Source: an uncultured Clostridium sp. | Lineage (GTDB): Bacteria > Bacillota > Clostridia > Lachnospirales > Lachnospiraceae | Reading direction: 5' to 3' | Assembly: GCA_902496665.1 (NCBI GenBank) | Contig: CABVBU010000014.1 | Coordinates: forward strand, 1 to 61,896 | Length of the DNA: 61,896 nt | Shown: one piece after another, positions 35,363 through 43,195 of the stretch | How positions within the stretch are numbered: position 1 is the stretch's first letter | Layout of the letters: every line of letters begins with the position of its first letter | Notes under the pieces: model-generated | What the model was told of the DNA's origin: nothing | The model's input: the letters and a program-made list of their open reading frames with translations, nothing else | The model's database searches: none | Translations under genes and position numbers: made by a program

Positions 35363-36142
35363 TTAAACAAGCCGTGACGAAATACTATGCATTAGAAATC
35401 CGCCCACTATCATTGAAAGGACATACAGCAGATTTCCCCAGAAAATACCAACCGCGCATGCGATTTCGTGGAAAACCGGCTGCGAGGACGGATGAAATGG
35501 GGATATGTAGAACATGTCGGCATCAGCGGTGGGACCTGCGGCGATGTTGATCACGCAGGCGATCAGGCAGCAGAGGAGAAAGAACGGGAGAATTTCCAGA
35601 TAGTCCCGCCGTGTATGTCCTACACTGCCTGACATGCAGGATAAAAGCCCCAAAAGGAGCAGGATAAAATGCCAGATAAACCCGTGCAGCGTCATCGTCC
35701 AGTACGGATGCATGAGTCCTGGCGGCACAGCCAGGGCCATGATCCCGCCAAGAAGACCGAAATCCTGAAGAAAGGTTGCGGCGCGGCGAAGTGCCTTTTC
35801 CGAGTGCAGGAGCGGCGCAGCCAGGCAGATGTACATGGGGATGCTGCAGAGCTGGAATGGAAAATACCACCAGTTGAAATGCCCGTGAAACTCGATGATA
35901 TATAAAAATGCTTGCTTATAGAGTTCCATGAGTGCGAGAAGTACTCCACAGGAAAAGAGAATATGGCGGAAATACGGTTCAGGCGATGTCATGGACCGTA
36001 TTTTTTTACCGAAAACCCGTGCAAAAGAGAACGCAAGTCCTGCCCCAAAGACGGTCAGCAGAATGTGGAAGGCAGAATAAGGCGCCGGAGGTGTCATCGG
36101 CCATGCGGTCATGCGCAGGATGGACTGGAGAAAAATGTACAT
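35363..36142 (-). CDS. YwaF/TMEM164-like integral membrane protein
   Basis: About 259 residues from ATG 36142 (MYIFLQSILRM); AAGAAGG lies seven bases upstream, which favours it over the TTG at 36160. Seven or so membrane segments. Characteristic conserved stretches are HFNWWYFPFQLCSIPMY, GIMALAVPPG and LHGFIWHFILLLLG, matching the YwaF (TIGR02206) family. Function in bacteria is unknown; the eukaryotic relative TMEM164 is a lipid acyltransferase. It stands alone on the minus strand. Confidence 0.85.
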   Translation of the reverse strand: MYIFLQSILRMTAWPMTPPAPYSAFHILLTVFGAGLAFSFARVFGKKIRSMTSPEPYFRHILFSCGVLLALMELYKQAFLYIIEFHGHFNWWYFPFQLCSIPMYICLAAPLLHSEKALRRAATFLQDFGLLGGIMALAVPPGLMHPYWTMTLHGFIWHFILLLLGLLSCMSGSVGHTRRDYLEILPFFLLCCLIACVINIAAGPTADADMFYISPFHPSSQPVFHEIACAVGIFWGNLLYVLSMIVGGFLMHSISSRLV

Positions 36143-36590
36143 ATAAGGACCTTCTTTCAAAAGGATCGTATTCTAAAAATATTCGTAATTTGCTCGTTTC
36201 TCTTTGAATAATAGCTGCTTACACATGTTTGGGCGGGGATCAAGGTTAAAAATCCTCCTGTAAGCAGGCCTGAAGAGGGCTTCGGACCTTTTGCCCCTGA
36301 CATCACAAATATTAATGCGAAATGAGGGATCTGTCAAACGAGGATTCCGGACACGAAAGATAATTATGTGCAGGAACTGGAGATCACGTCACAGTTTGGA
36401 TGGTTTCTGCCAGCGTACAATACCAGATCACGGCTATATTTTGATCTCAGCCAAGAAGACTCCCGCCTCGCTGCCCAGAATCACGCGCCAAGTCTTACGG
36501 ACGTTTGAACTGATTTTGGATTCTTTGATAGTCTGTCTGGAAATGTCCTATTTTATATGATAAGATAAAAGAAAACTGCGGGGAGTGCGT
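36143..36590. other. Intergenic region with a repeat fragment
   Basis: About 450 nt without a convincing gene. One frame reads for about 60 codons up to a TGA at 36510 and could be a gene remnant (it contains ITSQFGWFLPAYNTRSRLYF). Its end, 36477-36509, is almost the same as 43105-43137. A CCTGAAG..CTTCGG hairpin lies near 36270. Confidence 0.4.
36477..36512. repeat. Dispersed repeat, copy A
   Basis: CAGAATCACGCGCCAAGTCT and the next 13 bases match 43105-43137 with three or four differences. In one frame both read QNHAPSLT followed by D or E and V. Confidence 0.6.
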
Positions 36591-37751
36591 ATGGTGACAG
36601 GCAGCGGAGAAAGACGGTTTCATGATCAGATATCATGGCTGATGTTTCTATTCAGTATCTTTGTGATCTGGGTCCACTCTTATAATGTGGATCTGTTTTC
36701 CGGCGGGGCGCAGGATGGGATATGGAGTCTTGCGGACCGGATTGAAAATTTCGTGTCGGTGGGACTGGGACAGATCGCCGTTCCGGGCTTTTTCCTGCTG
36801 TCCTCCTACCTGTTTTTCCGGAATTTTTCCTGGGACAAGCTAGTCGGAAAATGGAAGAGCCGGGTATTCAGCGTCCTGATCCCTTATGTAGTCTGGAATC
36901 TCATCTACTATCTGGGTTATATGGCAGCATCTCGGTTTCTCGCCATACGATCCGTGGTCGGACGTGACATCATTCCATTTTCCGTGCAGGAGATCTGGCG
37001 GGCGGTCTCACAGTATGCGTATGCGCCAATCTTCTGGTATCTTTATCAGCTGATCTTTCTGATTATCGTGTCACCGGTGATCTACGCTCTTGTGAAGAAT
37101 CGGGCGATCGGTCTTTTCTGGATCGTGGGACTGGTGTTTGCGGTGCATCTTCATCTGGATATGCGCCATCCGAATACGGACGCCCTGCTTTACTATTCGG
37201 TTGCTGCATACTTTGCAGTCCATCGGCGCGGGCTGGTGGAGAGAAGCATGACGGAGAAAGAAACTATCGATCAAAAAAGCAATGGTGATAAACATAAGAA
37301 GGAGGATGTCGATGAGGTGATTCCGGATTTTGTACGGAACCGCTGTATGGCAGAAGGCATGGCAGGAATCATCATCTCCATATTCTGCTACCGCCGGATG
37401 ACGATGCCGGGCGCGGATGTCCTCTGGACCTGTTTCTACCGCATGGCTGTTCCTATGACCTGTTGGGCGTTTGCCTGTGGAGTGCGTCTTCCGAAGGTCC
37501 GTCCATGGATGCGCCAGAGCATGTTCCTCTATGCGATTCACTTCATCGTCGTACGATTCGTAAACAAGGGAACAGCTGTTGTGACGAGAAGTTTTGCAGG
37601 TACGACAACAGCCGCCGGAATCTCCTTGGCTGTCTATTTCCTGCTCCCGGCAATCGCAGTTATTGTCTCTTACATCCTTGCAAAATTCCTCGTCCGCTTC
37701 CTGCCGGAGGTGTGGAGAGTAATGTCCGGAGGAAGAAAACTGGAAGGATAG
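36591..37751 (+). CDS. Membrane acyltransferase (Acyl_transf_3 family)
   Basis: 386 residues from ATG 36591, with GGGGAG six bases upstream; a GTG at 36585 is also in frame. About ten membrane segments. The N-terminal helix carries the conserved His in FVIWVHSYNVDLF (the family His-x-x-x motif), and AVPGFFLLSSYLFF follows. Between segments near residue 220 sits a charged, Lys/Asp-rich loop of ~30 residues (KETIDQKSNGDKHKKEDVDE) that is unlike the rest. It probably O-acylates a cell-surface glycan; acceptor unknown. Preceded by a long gap and monocistronic. Confidence 0.88.
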   Translation: MVTGSGERRFHDQISWLMFLFSIFVIWVHSYNVDLFSGGAQDGIWSLADRIENFVSVGLGQIAVPGFFLLSSYLFFRNFSWDKLVGKWKSRVFSVLIPYVVWNLIYYLGYMAASRFLAIRSVVGRDIIPFSVQEIWRAVSQYAYAPIFWYLYQLIFLIIVSPVIYALVKNRAIGLFWIVGLVFAVHLHLDMRHPNTDALLYYSVAAYFAVHRRGLVERSMTEKETIDQKSNGDKHKKEDVDEVIPDFVRNRCMAEGMAGIIISIFCYRRMTMPGADVLWTCFYRMAVPMTCWAFACGVRLPKVRPWMRQSMFLYAIHFIVVRFVNKGTAVVTRSFAGTTTAAGISLAVYFLLPAIAVIVSYILAKFLVRFLPEVWRVMSGGRKLEG

Positions 37752-37770
37752 GGGGGAATAAGAACTGCAG

Positions 37771-37809
37771 AAAATCCGTTACTGTCTGCGTACCGCATGA
37801 ACAGCAGCA
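37771..37809. repeat. Dispersed palindromic element, partial copy
   Basis: AAAATCCGTTACTGTCTGCG followed by GCATGAACAGCA. It matches 49722-49757 in layout (AAAATCAGTTACTGT, then GTGAACAGCA). Confidence 0.5.
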
Positions 37810-37906
37810 CGTAAAATTCAAGCGTTCTTTTTTGTAAAAAATGCTAATAGTATTTCGATAAGAAATCCATTATACTATCAGCGAAAGAGTTAATCTTTCC
37901 TTCGCG

Positions 37907-38010
37907 GATGAGACGAGTGACGGTTCCGACTCGTCGGTAAAATAAAAAGTGACCGAGCGATGAGACGAGTGACGGTTCCGACTCGTCGGTAAAATAAAAA
38001 GTGACCGAGC
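37907..38010 (+). ncRNA. Type III antitoxin RNA: two perfect 52-nt tandem repeats
   Basis: Two identical 52-nt units (37907-37958 and 37959-38010). Each contains a GACGAGT/ACTCGTC hairpin followed by GGTAAAATAAAAAGTGACC. A -10-like TATACT lies at 37871-37876. The repeats are followed by a terminator and then a ToxN-family gene. That is the layout of type III systems, where each repeat folds into a pseudoknot RNA that binds and inhibits the toxin. Two units of ~45-50 nt is closest to CptIN. The antitoxin identity rests on this architecture. Confidence 0.85.
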
Positions 38011-38023
38011 GAAGAATCTTTGA

Positions 38024-38045
38024 GGGAGGAGAAATCCTCCCTTTT
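38024..38045 (+). terminator. Terminator between antitoxin RNA and toxin gene
   Basis: GGGAGGA-gaaa-TCCTCCC (38024-38041) followed by TTTT. In type III systems such a leaky terminator sets the excess of antitoxin RNA over toxin mRNA. Confidence 0.9.
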
Positions 38046-38080
38046 CTATACCAGTCTATTTTTCTTAGGGGATTCTTACC

Positions 38081-38986
38081 ATGAGTACATCAACTGAATT
38101 TTATATAAAGAAATTAAGCAAAAAATTTTATCAGAGGTATCCATCTAAAATGTATGAGGAAATTCTAAGTAAAGAGGATAGACCATATTCATGTCTTCTT
38201 GTTAAACAACATGGATACTTGATATGTGTACCGTTTCGGACTGAAATACGTCATAAATATGCGTATCATTTCCAAGCATCAGAAAGATCGAGAAAGCATC
38301 ATTCGGGATTGGATTTTACAAAAGTGGTAATTGTCACCAATCAAGAATTTATAAACGAGGATATCACTGTTGTTGATCAGGACGAATACAAAGAAGTTAT
38401 ATATAATATTGGAAAGATAATAGATTCTGTGATAAAATTTGTTGATGATTATGTCGAACATATAAAAGGAATAAAAAAGCTTCATGAAAGAGAATTTGAA
38501 CGTCGATATCATTTTTCATCATTAAAGTACTTTAAGAGAGAATTGGGACTTAGTCAGAAAAAAGAACCGGAGGAAGAGGATATGCTGAGAGATAACGTAA
38601 AAAAATACTATCTGGAACAGGATTACAATTGTGCGGAGACGATCTTACGATGTATTGACGAGGAATACGGGATCGGTCTTACGGAAGATGATTTCAAGCT
38701 GGTCAGTGCGTTTGGCGGCGGCATGGGATGTGGATCATCCTGTGGTGCGTTATGCGGCGCAATGGCGGCGCTGGGACGGCTGACGGTAAAGACCCGTGCC
38801 CATGCAACCGATGGTTTTAAGGATACGTGCGCGGATCTTGTGGAGGAATTCCGCAAGAAACTTGGAAACACAGACTGCTCAGAGCTGGTGAAAGTCTATA
38901 AGAAGGACGATGTGCGCTGTCTGGAGACGGTCTGTCTGGCGGCAGATGTATTTGAAGAGTTCTATAAAAAGAACATTGCCAGATAG
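38081..38986 (+). CDS. ToxN/CptN-family RNase toxin fused in frame to a C_GCAxxG_C_C protein
   Basis: 301 residues without an internal stop. Residues 1-~157 look like a complete type III toxin endoribonuclease: YSCLLVKQHGYLICVPFRTE, RSRKHHSGLDFTKVVIV and, at the end, RRYHFSSLKYFKRELGL. After a charged linker (SQKKEPEEED), residues 168-301 form a complete C_GCAxxG_C_C family protein: YNCAETIL, AFGGGMGCGSSCGALCGAMA and later Cys residues, probably binding metal. GC content rises sharply at the junction. GGAGG at 38569 stands eight bases before an in-frame ATG at 38582, so the second domain can also be made alone. Either a true fusion or an insertion that removed the toxin stop. Confidence 0.88.
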   Translation: MSTSTEFYIKKLSKKFYQRYPSKMYEEILSKEDRPYSCLLVKQHGYLICVPFRTEIRHKYAYHFQASERSRKHHSGLDFTKVVIVTNQEFINEDITVVDQDEYKEVIYNIGKIIDSVIKFVDDYVEHIKGIKKLHEREFERRYHFSSLKYFKRELGLSQKKEPEEEDMLRDNVKKYYLEQDYNCAETILRCIDEEYGIGLTEDDFKLVSAFGGGMGCGSSCGALCGAMAALGRLTVKTRAHATDGFKDTCADLVEEFRKKLGNTDCSELVKVYKKDDVRCLETVCLAADVFEEFYKKNIAR

Positions 38987-39133
38987 GATCATGGCTCCTG
39001 CAGGTTGGCTGCTTTTGAACAAAACCGGTCCATTCGTGGGGCAATTTATTTGTGAATATGTGGACAAAGGCACTAAGAATAAAAAAGCCTGTGGATAACC
39101 TGCAAAAATCATGAAAAACCGCGGAAAATATAC

Positions 39134-39162
39134 TTGCATTAGCAGTATGCATATGCTATAAT
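39134..39162 (+). promoter_or_regulatory. rpmE promoter
   Basis: TTGCAT (39134-39139), 17-nt spacer and perfect TATAAT (39157-39162). The ~105-nt leader contains a CTGTTC/GAACAG hairpin that could serve autogenous control. Confidence 0.8.
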
Positions 39163-39272
39163 TATTAAGCTGTTCTGGCGGAACAGGACATATGGCTGTA
39201 AAGCTGTATTATTTTTTATTAACGTAACGTGACTGTCAGTCATGTACCAAAAATTTTAAAGAGGTGAAAATC

Positions 39273-39482
39273 ATGAAACAGGGAATCCACCCAAATTACT
39301 ATCAGGCCAAGGTCGTTTGCAACTGCGGTAATGAATTTGTAACTGGTTCTACCAAGAAAGACATTCACGTAGAAATCTGTTCCAAATGCCATTCATTCTA
39401 TACTGGTCAGCAGAAGGCTGCTTCCGCTCGCGGACGTATCGAGATGTTCAACCGTAAGTATGGTATGAAAACAGACAAATAA
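39273..39482 (+). CDS. rpmE: Ribosomal protein L31 (zinc form)
   Basis: 69 residues from ATG 39273, with AAAGAGGTG six bases upstream; GTG 39264 is part of that site. MKQGIHPNYY start, zinc ligands in VCNCGNEF and ICSKCHSFYTG, and the basic tail RIEMFNRKYGM. Component of the 50S subunit at the inter-subunit bridge. The Cys-containing form is used when zinc is sufficient. A terminator follows directly. Confidence 0.97.
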   Translation: MKQGIHPNYYQAKVVCNCGNEFVTGSTKKDIHVEICSKCHSFYTGQQKAASARGRIEMFNRKYGMKTDK

Positions 39483-39495
39483 GGTTTGATTAGTG

Positions 39496-39535
39496 AAAGG
39501 TTGAGCTTTTGGATAACTCTGAAAACTCAGCCTTT
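39496..39535 (+). terminator. Terminator of rpmE
   Basis: AAAGGTTGAG (39496-39505) pairs with CTCAGCCTTT (39526-39535), and more T residues follow. Confidence 0.85.
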
Positions 39536-39539
39536 TTTG

Positions 39540-39714
39540 TCATACCAGGGAATCAAGGAGAAAAATTTCACGCAAGCTTGCTTGCATGGGAATTTTTTTC
39601 TTTGATTCCCGCACAAACATGAACAAGCAGCCATTTTTCGTAAGAAAAATGAGCGGATTGTGAATGTTTGTGGAGAACCGCGGGAGCACGAAGTGCGGAG
39701 CGATTCTGGTATGA
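39540..39714. mobile_element. MITE-like element with terminal inverted repeats
   Basis: TCATACCAG (39540-39548) and CTGGTATGA (39706-39714) are perfect terminal inverted repeats around 175 bp with no coding frame. Inside are two large hairpins: GGGAATCAA..GAAAAATT with AATTTTTTTC..TTGATTCCC, and CACAAACAT..CATTTTTC with GAAAAATG..ATGTTTGTG. ATGAGACT/ATGAGACA at the right edge could be a remnant of target duplication. Inserted between rpmE and yqhQ. Confidence 0.6.
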
Positions 39715-39743
39715 GACTATGAGACATATATGGAGGTAAAATC

Positions 39744-40745
39744 TTGAAATATTCCGGTATCGGGGGACAGGCAGTATTAGAGGGTATCATGATGAAAAAC
39801 AAGGACAACTACGCCACGGCTGTCAGAAAGCCGGACGGCGAGATCGTTGTCAAGAAAGATACCTATGTGAGTATGACAGAAAAAGTTAAGTTTTTCTCCC
39901 TGCCGTTTGTGAGAGGAATCTTTAGTTTCGCGGACTCGATGATCCTGGGAATGCGTTCCCTGACATGGTCGGCAAGTTTCTTTGAGGACGATGAGGAGGA
40001 CGAGGAGCCGGGAAAGTTCGAGAAATTTCTGATTGATACATTTGGTGAGAAAGTAGATAATGTTGTTATGTCGGCGGTGATGGTATTCTCCGTCTTTATG
40101 GCGATTGCGATCTTTATGGTACTCCCGCTTTTGATCGCGGGAATCTTCCGGAAATTTATCCATTCCGAGACCGCGATGGCGATCCTTGAAGGCTGTATCC
40201 GAATCGGAATTTTCATCACATATATCAAAGTGATCTCGAGAATGGACGATATCAAGCGGACATTCATGTATCATGGTTCGGAACATAAATGCATCAACTG
40301 CTTAGAGCATGGTCTTGTACTCAATGTAGAGAATGTCAGAAAGAGTTCCAAGGAGCATAAGCGTTGCGGAACGAGCTTCCTTCTGATCGTTATGGTGATC
40401 AGCATCCTGTTCTTTATGGTGGTCCGTGTAGATACGATCTGGCTTCGAATCGTCAGCCGGATTGTCCTGATCCCGGTGATCGCGGGTGTTTCCTATGAGG
40501 TGCTCCGCCTTGCAGGAACCAGCAATTCGAAGATCATGGACATCGTCAGCCGTCCGGGAATGTGGATGCAGGGACTTACGACAAAGGAACCGGATGACTC
40601 GATGATCGAGGTAGCGATCGTCGCGGTAGAGGCCGTGTTTGACTGGAAGAAATATCTGGAAGAAAATTTCCCGGAGCAGTACCCGGCAGGATATTTTGAG
40701 AGAGAAGATCAGACAGAGAAGAATGCGCAGGAGATAACGGCATGA
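39744..40745 (+). CDS. DUF1385 membrane protein (YqhQ-like)
   Basis: 333 residues from a TTG codon with TGGAGG seven bases upstream; no better ATG lies nearby. Conserved start SGIGGQAVLEGIMMKN, several membrane segments (about 105-135, 145-165, 205-250), and the motif YHGSEHKCINCLEHG with a likely metal-binding His/Cys set. An acidic loop (EDDEEDEEPGKF) follows the first amphipathic region. Function unknown, but its place before prmC-prfA is conserved in Firmicutes. It overlaps prmC by four bases (ATGA). Confidence 0.93.
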   Translation: MKYSGIGGQAVLEGIMMKNKDNYATAVRKPDGEIVVKKDTYVSMTEKVKFFSLPFVRGIFSFADSMILGMRSLTWSASFFEDDEEDEEPGKFEKFLIDTFGEKVDNVVMSAVMVFSVFMAIAIFMVLPLLIAGIFRKFIHSETAMAILEGCIRIGIFITYIKVISRMDDIKRTFMYHGSEHKCINCLEHGLVLNVENVRKSSKEHKRCGTSFLLIVMVISILFFMVVRVDTIWLRIVSRIVLIPVIAGVSYEVLRLAGTSNSKIMDIVSRPGMWMQGLTTKEPDDSMIEVAIVAVEAVFDWKKYLEENFPEQYPAGYFEREDQTEKNAQEITA

Positions 40746-41827
40746 ACGAGATGAAGAGTGCTGCCGGGGCTGGAACAGGCCGGTCCGGAGATGATCTATG
40801 CGTGGAAAATAGCGTGCGCGAATTTAAGATCTGGGCAGATGTCCTAAACTACGGAAAAAAGACCTTAAAGAATGCGGGGATCGCGGAGGCGGATCTCGAT
40901 TCCTGGTACCTGTTTGAGCACATCTTCGGAATCTCCAGGGCGCAGTATTTTATGTGCGCCAGGGAGAAAGTTTCTGGGGACGGCTTGGAAGCTAAGACGG
41001 CTGCTTACGATGACGCACTGAAAAAGCGCGCGTCCCGCATTCCGCTCCAGCAGATCTTGGGACAGCAGGAGTTCATGGGACTCACATTTTTCGTGAATGA
41101 ACATGTGCTGATCCCGAGACAGGATACGGAGACACTTGTTGAGCTTGTGTTAAATGAGCAGAAAGATAAGAATGTTTCGATTCTTGACATGTGTACTGGA
41201 TCCGGATGTATTGCCGTGAGTTTAAAGAAGCTTGGCGGATATGCCTGCGTGGAAGGCGCGGATATCTCGGAAGAGGCGCTAAAAGTTGCGAAAAGAAATT
41301 CAGAAGAGATTCTTGAAAACAACGATGTAAACAACGATGCAGTCGGCAGCAGGACAGAACAAATACAGAATTGCACGAATCTGACAAACAATCAGAACAA
41401 ACAGGACAATTCAGAAGAACGCATGGTTTCTGAAGTCTGCACGGCGTCGCAGACAGGTGTAACATTCCGCCGCAGCGACATGTTCAGCGCTTTTCCGGAG
41501 ACAGAACAATTCAATGTGATCGTCTCCAACCCACCCTACATCCCCAGCGCTGTTATCGAGGAGCTGGAACCGGAAGTACGGGACCATGAACCCCGGGGCG
41601 CCCTTGACGGGACCGCGGACGGGCTTTATTTTTACAGAATTCTGGCAGAAGAATGTGCCAAACATCTGACGCCGGGAGGACATGTGTATTTTGAGATCGG
41701 ATATGACCAGGGAGCAGCGGTGAAGGAACTGCTGGATATCCATGGTTTTAAGGATACAAGAGTGATTCAGGATCTGGCAGGAAAAGACCGCGTCGTGTGC
41801 GGAGCCTGGCAGACCGCAGGCGTATGA
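40742..41827 (+). CDS. prmC: Release factor glutamine methyltransferase
   Basis: 361 residues, longer than the usual 280-290. It methylates the glutamine of the GGQ motif in release factors; its substrate gene prfA follows 13 nt downstream. SAM-binding ILDMCTGSGCIAVSLKKL and catalytic NPPY (VIVSNPPYIPS) are present, with EPRGALDGTADGL. Two additions stand out: an N-terminal extension of ~30 residues and an insertion of ~45 residues between AKRNSEEIL and VTFRRSDMF that is rich in Asn, Gln and Ser. The frame is intact. The insertion lies in a surface loop of the Rossmann fold. Confidence 0.95.
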   Translation: MNEMKSAAGAGTGRSGDDLCVENSVREFKIWADVLNYGKKTLKNAGIAEADLDSWYLFEHIFGISRAQYFMCAREKVSGDGLEAKTAAYDDALKKRASRIPLQQILGQQEFMGLTFFVNEHVLIPRQDTETLVELVLNEQKDKNVSILDMCTGSGCIAVSLKKLGGYACVEGADISEEALKVAKRNSEEILENNDVNNDAVGSRTEQIQNCTNLTNNQNKQDNSEERMVSEVCTASQTGVTFRRSDMFSAFPETEQFNVIVSNPPYIPSAVIEELEPEVRDHEPRGALDGTADGLYFYRILAEECAKHLTPGGHVYFEIGYDQGAAVKELLDIHGFKDTRVIQDLAGKDRVVCGAWQTAGV

Positions 41828-41840
41828 GGAGGTTTTATAG

Positions 41841-42914
41841 ATGTTTGACCGTTTGGATGACATGCTTCGGCATTACGAAGAGTTAATGCTGGAATTAAAT
41901 AACCCGTCGGTAGCGGAAGACCAGAGAAAATTCCGCAAGCTGATGAAAGAGCAGGCGGACCTGGCGCCGATCGTTGACGCGTACAAGCAGTACAAACAGG
42001 CGAAACAGGATGTGGAGGACAGCCTTGCACTTCTCGATGAGGAGAGCGACGAGGAGATGAAGGAACTCGCGAAGGAAGAACTCGCCGACGCGAAGAAGAG
42101 GATCGAGGAGCTGGAACAGGAGTTAAAGATCCTGCTTCTCCCGAAGGACCCGAACGATGAGAAGAACGTAATCGTCGAGATCCGTGCCGGCGCGGGCGGA
42201 GATGAGGCAGCGTTATTCGCTTCCGAGTTATACCGCATGTATGTGCACTACGCGGAGAGCCAGCACTGGAAGACAGAGATGATCAACGTCAGCGAGAGCG
42301 GCATCGGCGGCATGAAGGAAGTGGAGTTTATGATCACCGGACACGGCGCTTACTCCAAGTTAAAATACGAGAGCGGCGTTCACCGCGTTCAGCGTGTTCC
42401 GGAGACAGAGTCCGGCGGACGGATCCACACCTCTACCGCAACCGTTGCCATCATGCCGGAGGCAGAGGAGTTTGACGTTGTGATCGACGACAAAGATATC
42501 CGTATCGATGTTATGCGTGCGTCCGGTAACGGCGGACAGTGTGTCAATACCACTGACTCCGCGGTGCGCTTAACCCATATTCCGACAGGAATCGTGATCT
42601 ACAGCCAGACTGAGAAGTCCCAGCTGCAGAACAAGGAGAAAGCGTTCCGTTTACTGCGTTCCAAGTTATATGATATGGAGCTGGAGAGACGCCAGAATGA
42701 GGAGGCAGCAGAGCGCCGCAGCCAGATCGGTACCGGCGACCGCTCCGAGAAAATCCGTACCTACAACTTCCCGCAGGGACGTGTGACGGACCACAGGATC
42801 AAGCTGACACTCTATAAGATCGATGCCATCATGGACGGCGACATCCAGGAACTGATCGACAGCCTGATCGCAGCAGACCAGGCGGCGAAGCTTGCAAAAA
42901 TGAATGAGAACTAA
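41841..42914 (+). CDS. prfA: Peptide chain release factor 1
   Basis: 357 residues, normal length. It reads UAA and UAG stops. GGQ motif in SGNGGQCVNTTDSAVRLTH (about residue 230); the stop-recognition domain precedes it (IGTGDRSEKIRTYNFPQGR and VTDHRIKLTLY follow). AGGAGG stands before the ATG. Co-transcribed with prmC, which methylates it. A very strong terminator follows. Confidence 0.97.
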   Translation: MFDRLDDMLRHYEELMLELNNPSVAEDQRKFRKLMKEQADLAPIVDAYKQYKQAKQDVEDSLALLDEESDEEMKELAKEELADAKKRIEELEQELKILLLPKDPNDEKNVIVEIRAGAGGDEAALFASELYRMYVHYAESQHWKTEMINVSESGIGGMKEVEFMITGHGAYSKLKYESGVHRVQRVPETESGGRIHTSTATVAIMPEAEEFDVVIDDKDIRIDVMRASGNGGQCVNTTDSAVRLTHIPTGIVIYSQTEKSQLQNKEKAFRLLRSKLYDMELERRQNEEAAERRSQIGTGDRSEKIRTYNFPQGRVTDHRIKLTLYKIDAIMDGDIQELIDSLIAADQAAKLAKMNEN

Positions 42915-42916
42915 TT

Positions 42917-42964
42917 AAAAAAATACCTTCGAGGACCAGAAATGATCTTCGAAGGTATTTTTTA
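42917..42964. terminator. Bidirectional terminator after prfA
   Basis: AAAAAATACCTTCGA pairs with TCGAAGGTATTTTTT around an ~18-nt loop. A-run and T-run on the two sides allow use in both directions, although the convergent MATE gene ends 230 nt away. Confidence 0.9.
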
Positions 42965-43048
42965 TCTCAGTCGAGAATACTCCCACCTCTTCAGGTGGTA
43001 AGTCATAACAAATTAGTCTCAGTGGGAGTTAGGTCTCCGACTGAGATA
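42963..43048. mobile_element. IS200/IS605-end-like palindromic remnant
   Basis: TATCTCAGTCG (42963-42973) and CGACTGAGATA (43038-43048) are perfect inverted ends. Inside, ACTCCCAC pairs with GTGGGAGT, and CCACCTcttcAGGTGG forms a tight hairpin. The ACTCCCACCTCTTCAGGTGG core resembles the right end of IS605/TnpB elements. No transposase is present. Confidence 0.5.
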
Positions 43049-43049
43049 A

Positions 43050-43141
43050 ACGCTCCGCGAGGATGCGCAGTGATTTTGTAAAGAATATGTCAGCTTGCGC
43101 AGAACAGAATCACGCGCCAAGTCTCACGGAGGTTCGACTTG
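43050..43141. repeat. Imperfect palindrome carrying dispersed repeat copy B
   Basis: CTCCGCGAGG..GTGATTTTG pairs imperfectly with CAGAATCAC..CTCACGGAG. The right arm matches copy A at 36477-36512. A 32-codon frame (ATG 43063) runs through it, but its GAGG touches the ATG, so I do not call it a gene. Confidence 0.5.
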
Positions 43142-43195
43142 AAAAAAATAGGAAATTCTAAGAAAGTTCCTATTTCACAAAAGGCACATTCTCTT

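Noticed and set aside
36291..36560. 89-aa plus-strand frame
   Set aside because: No ribosome site and a composition unlike a protein. The region is better described as intergenic with a repeat fragment.
37907..38010. CRISPR-like repeat
   Set aside because: The two 52-bp copies are directly adjacent without spacers, and the toxin gene behind them explains them as a type III antitoxin.
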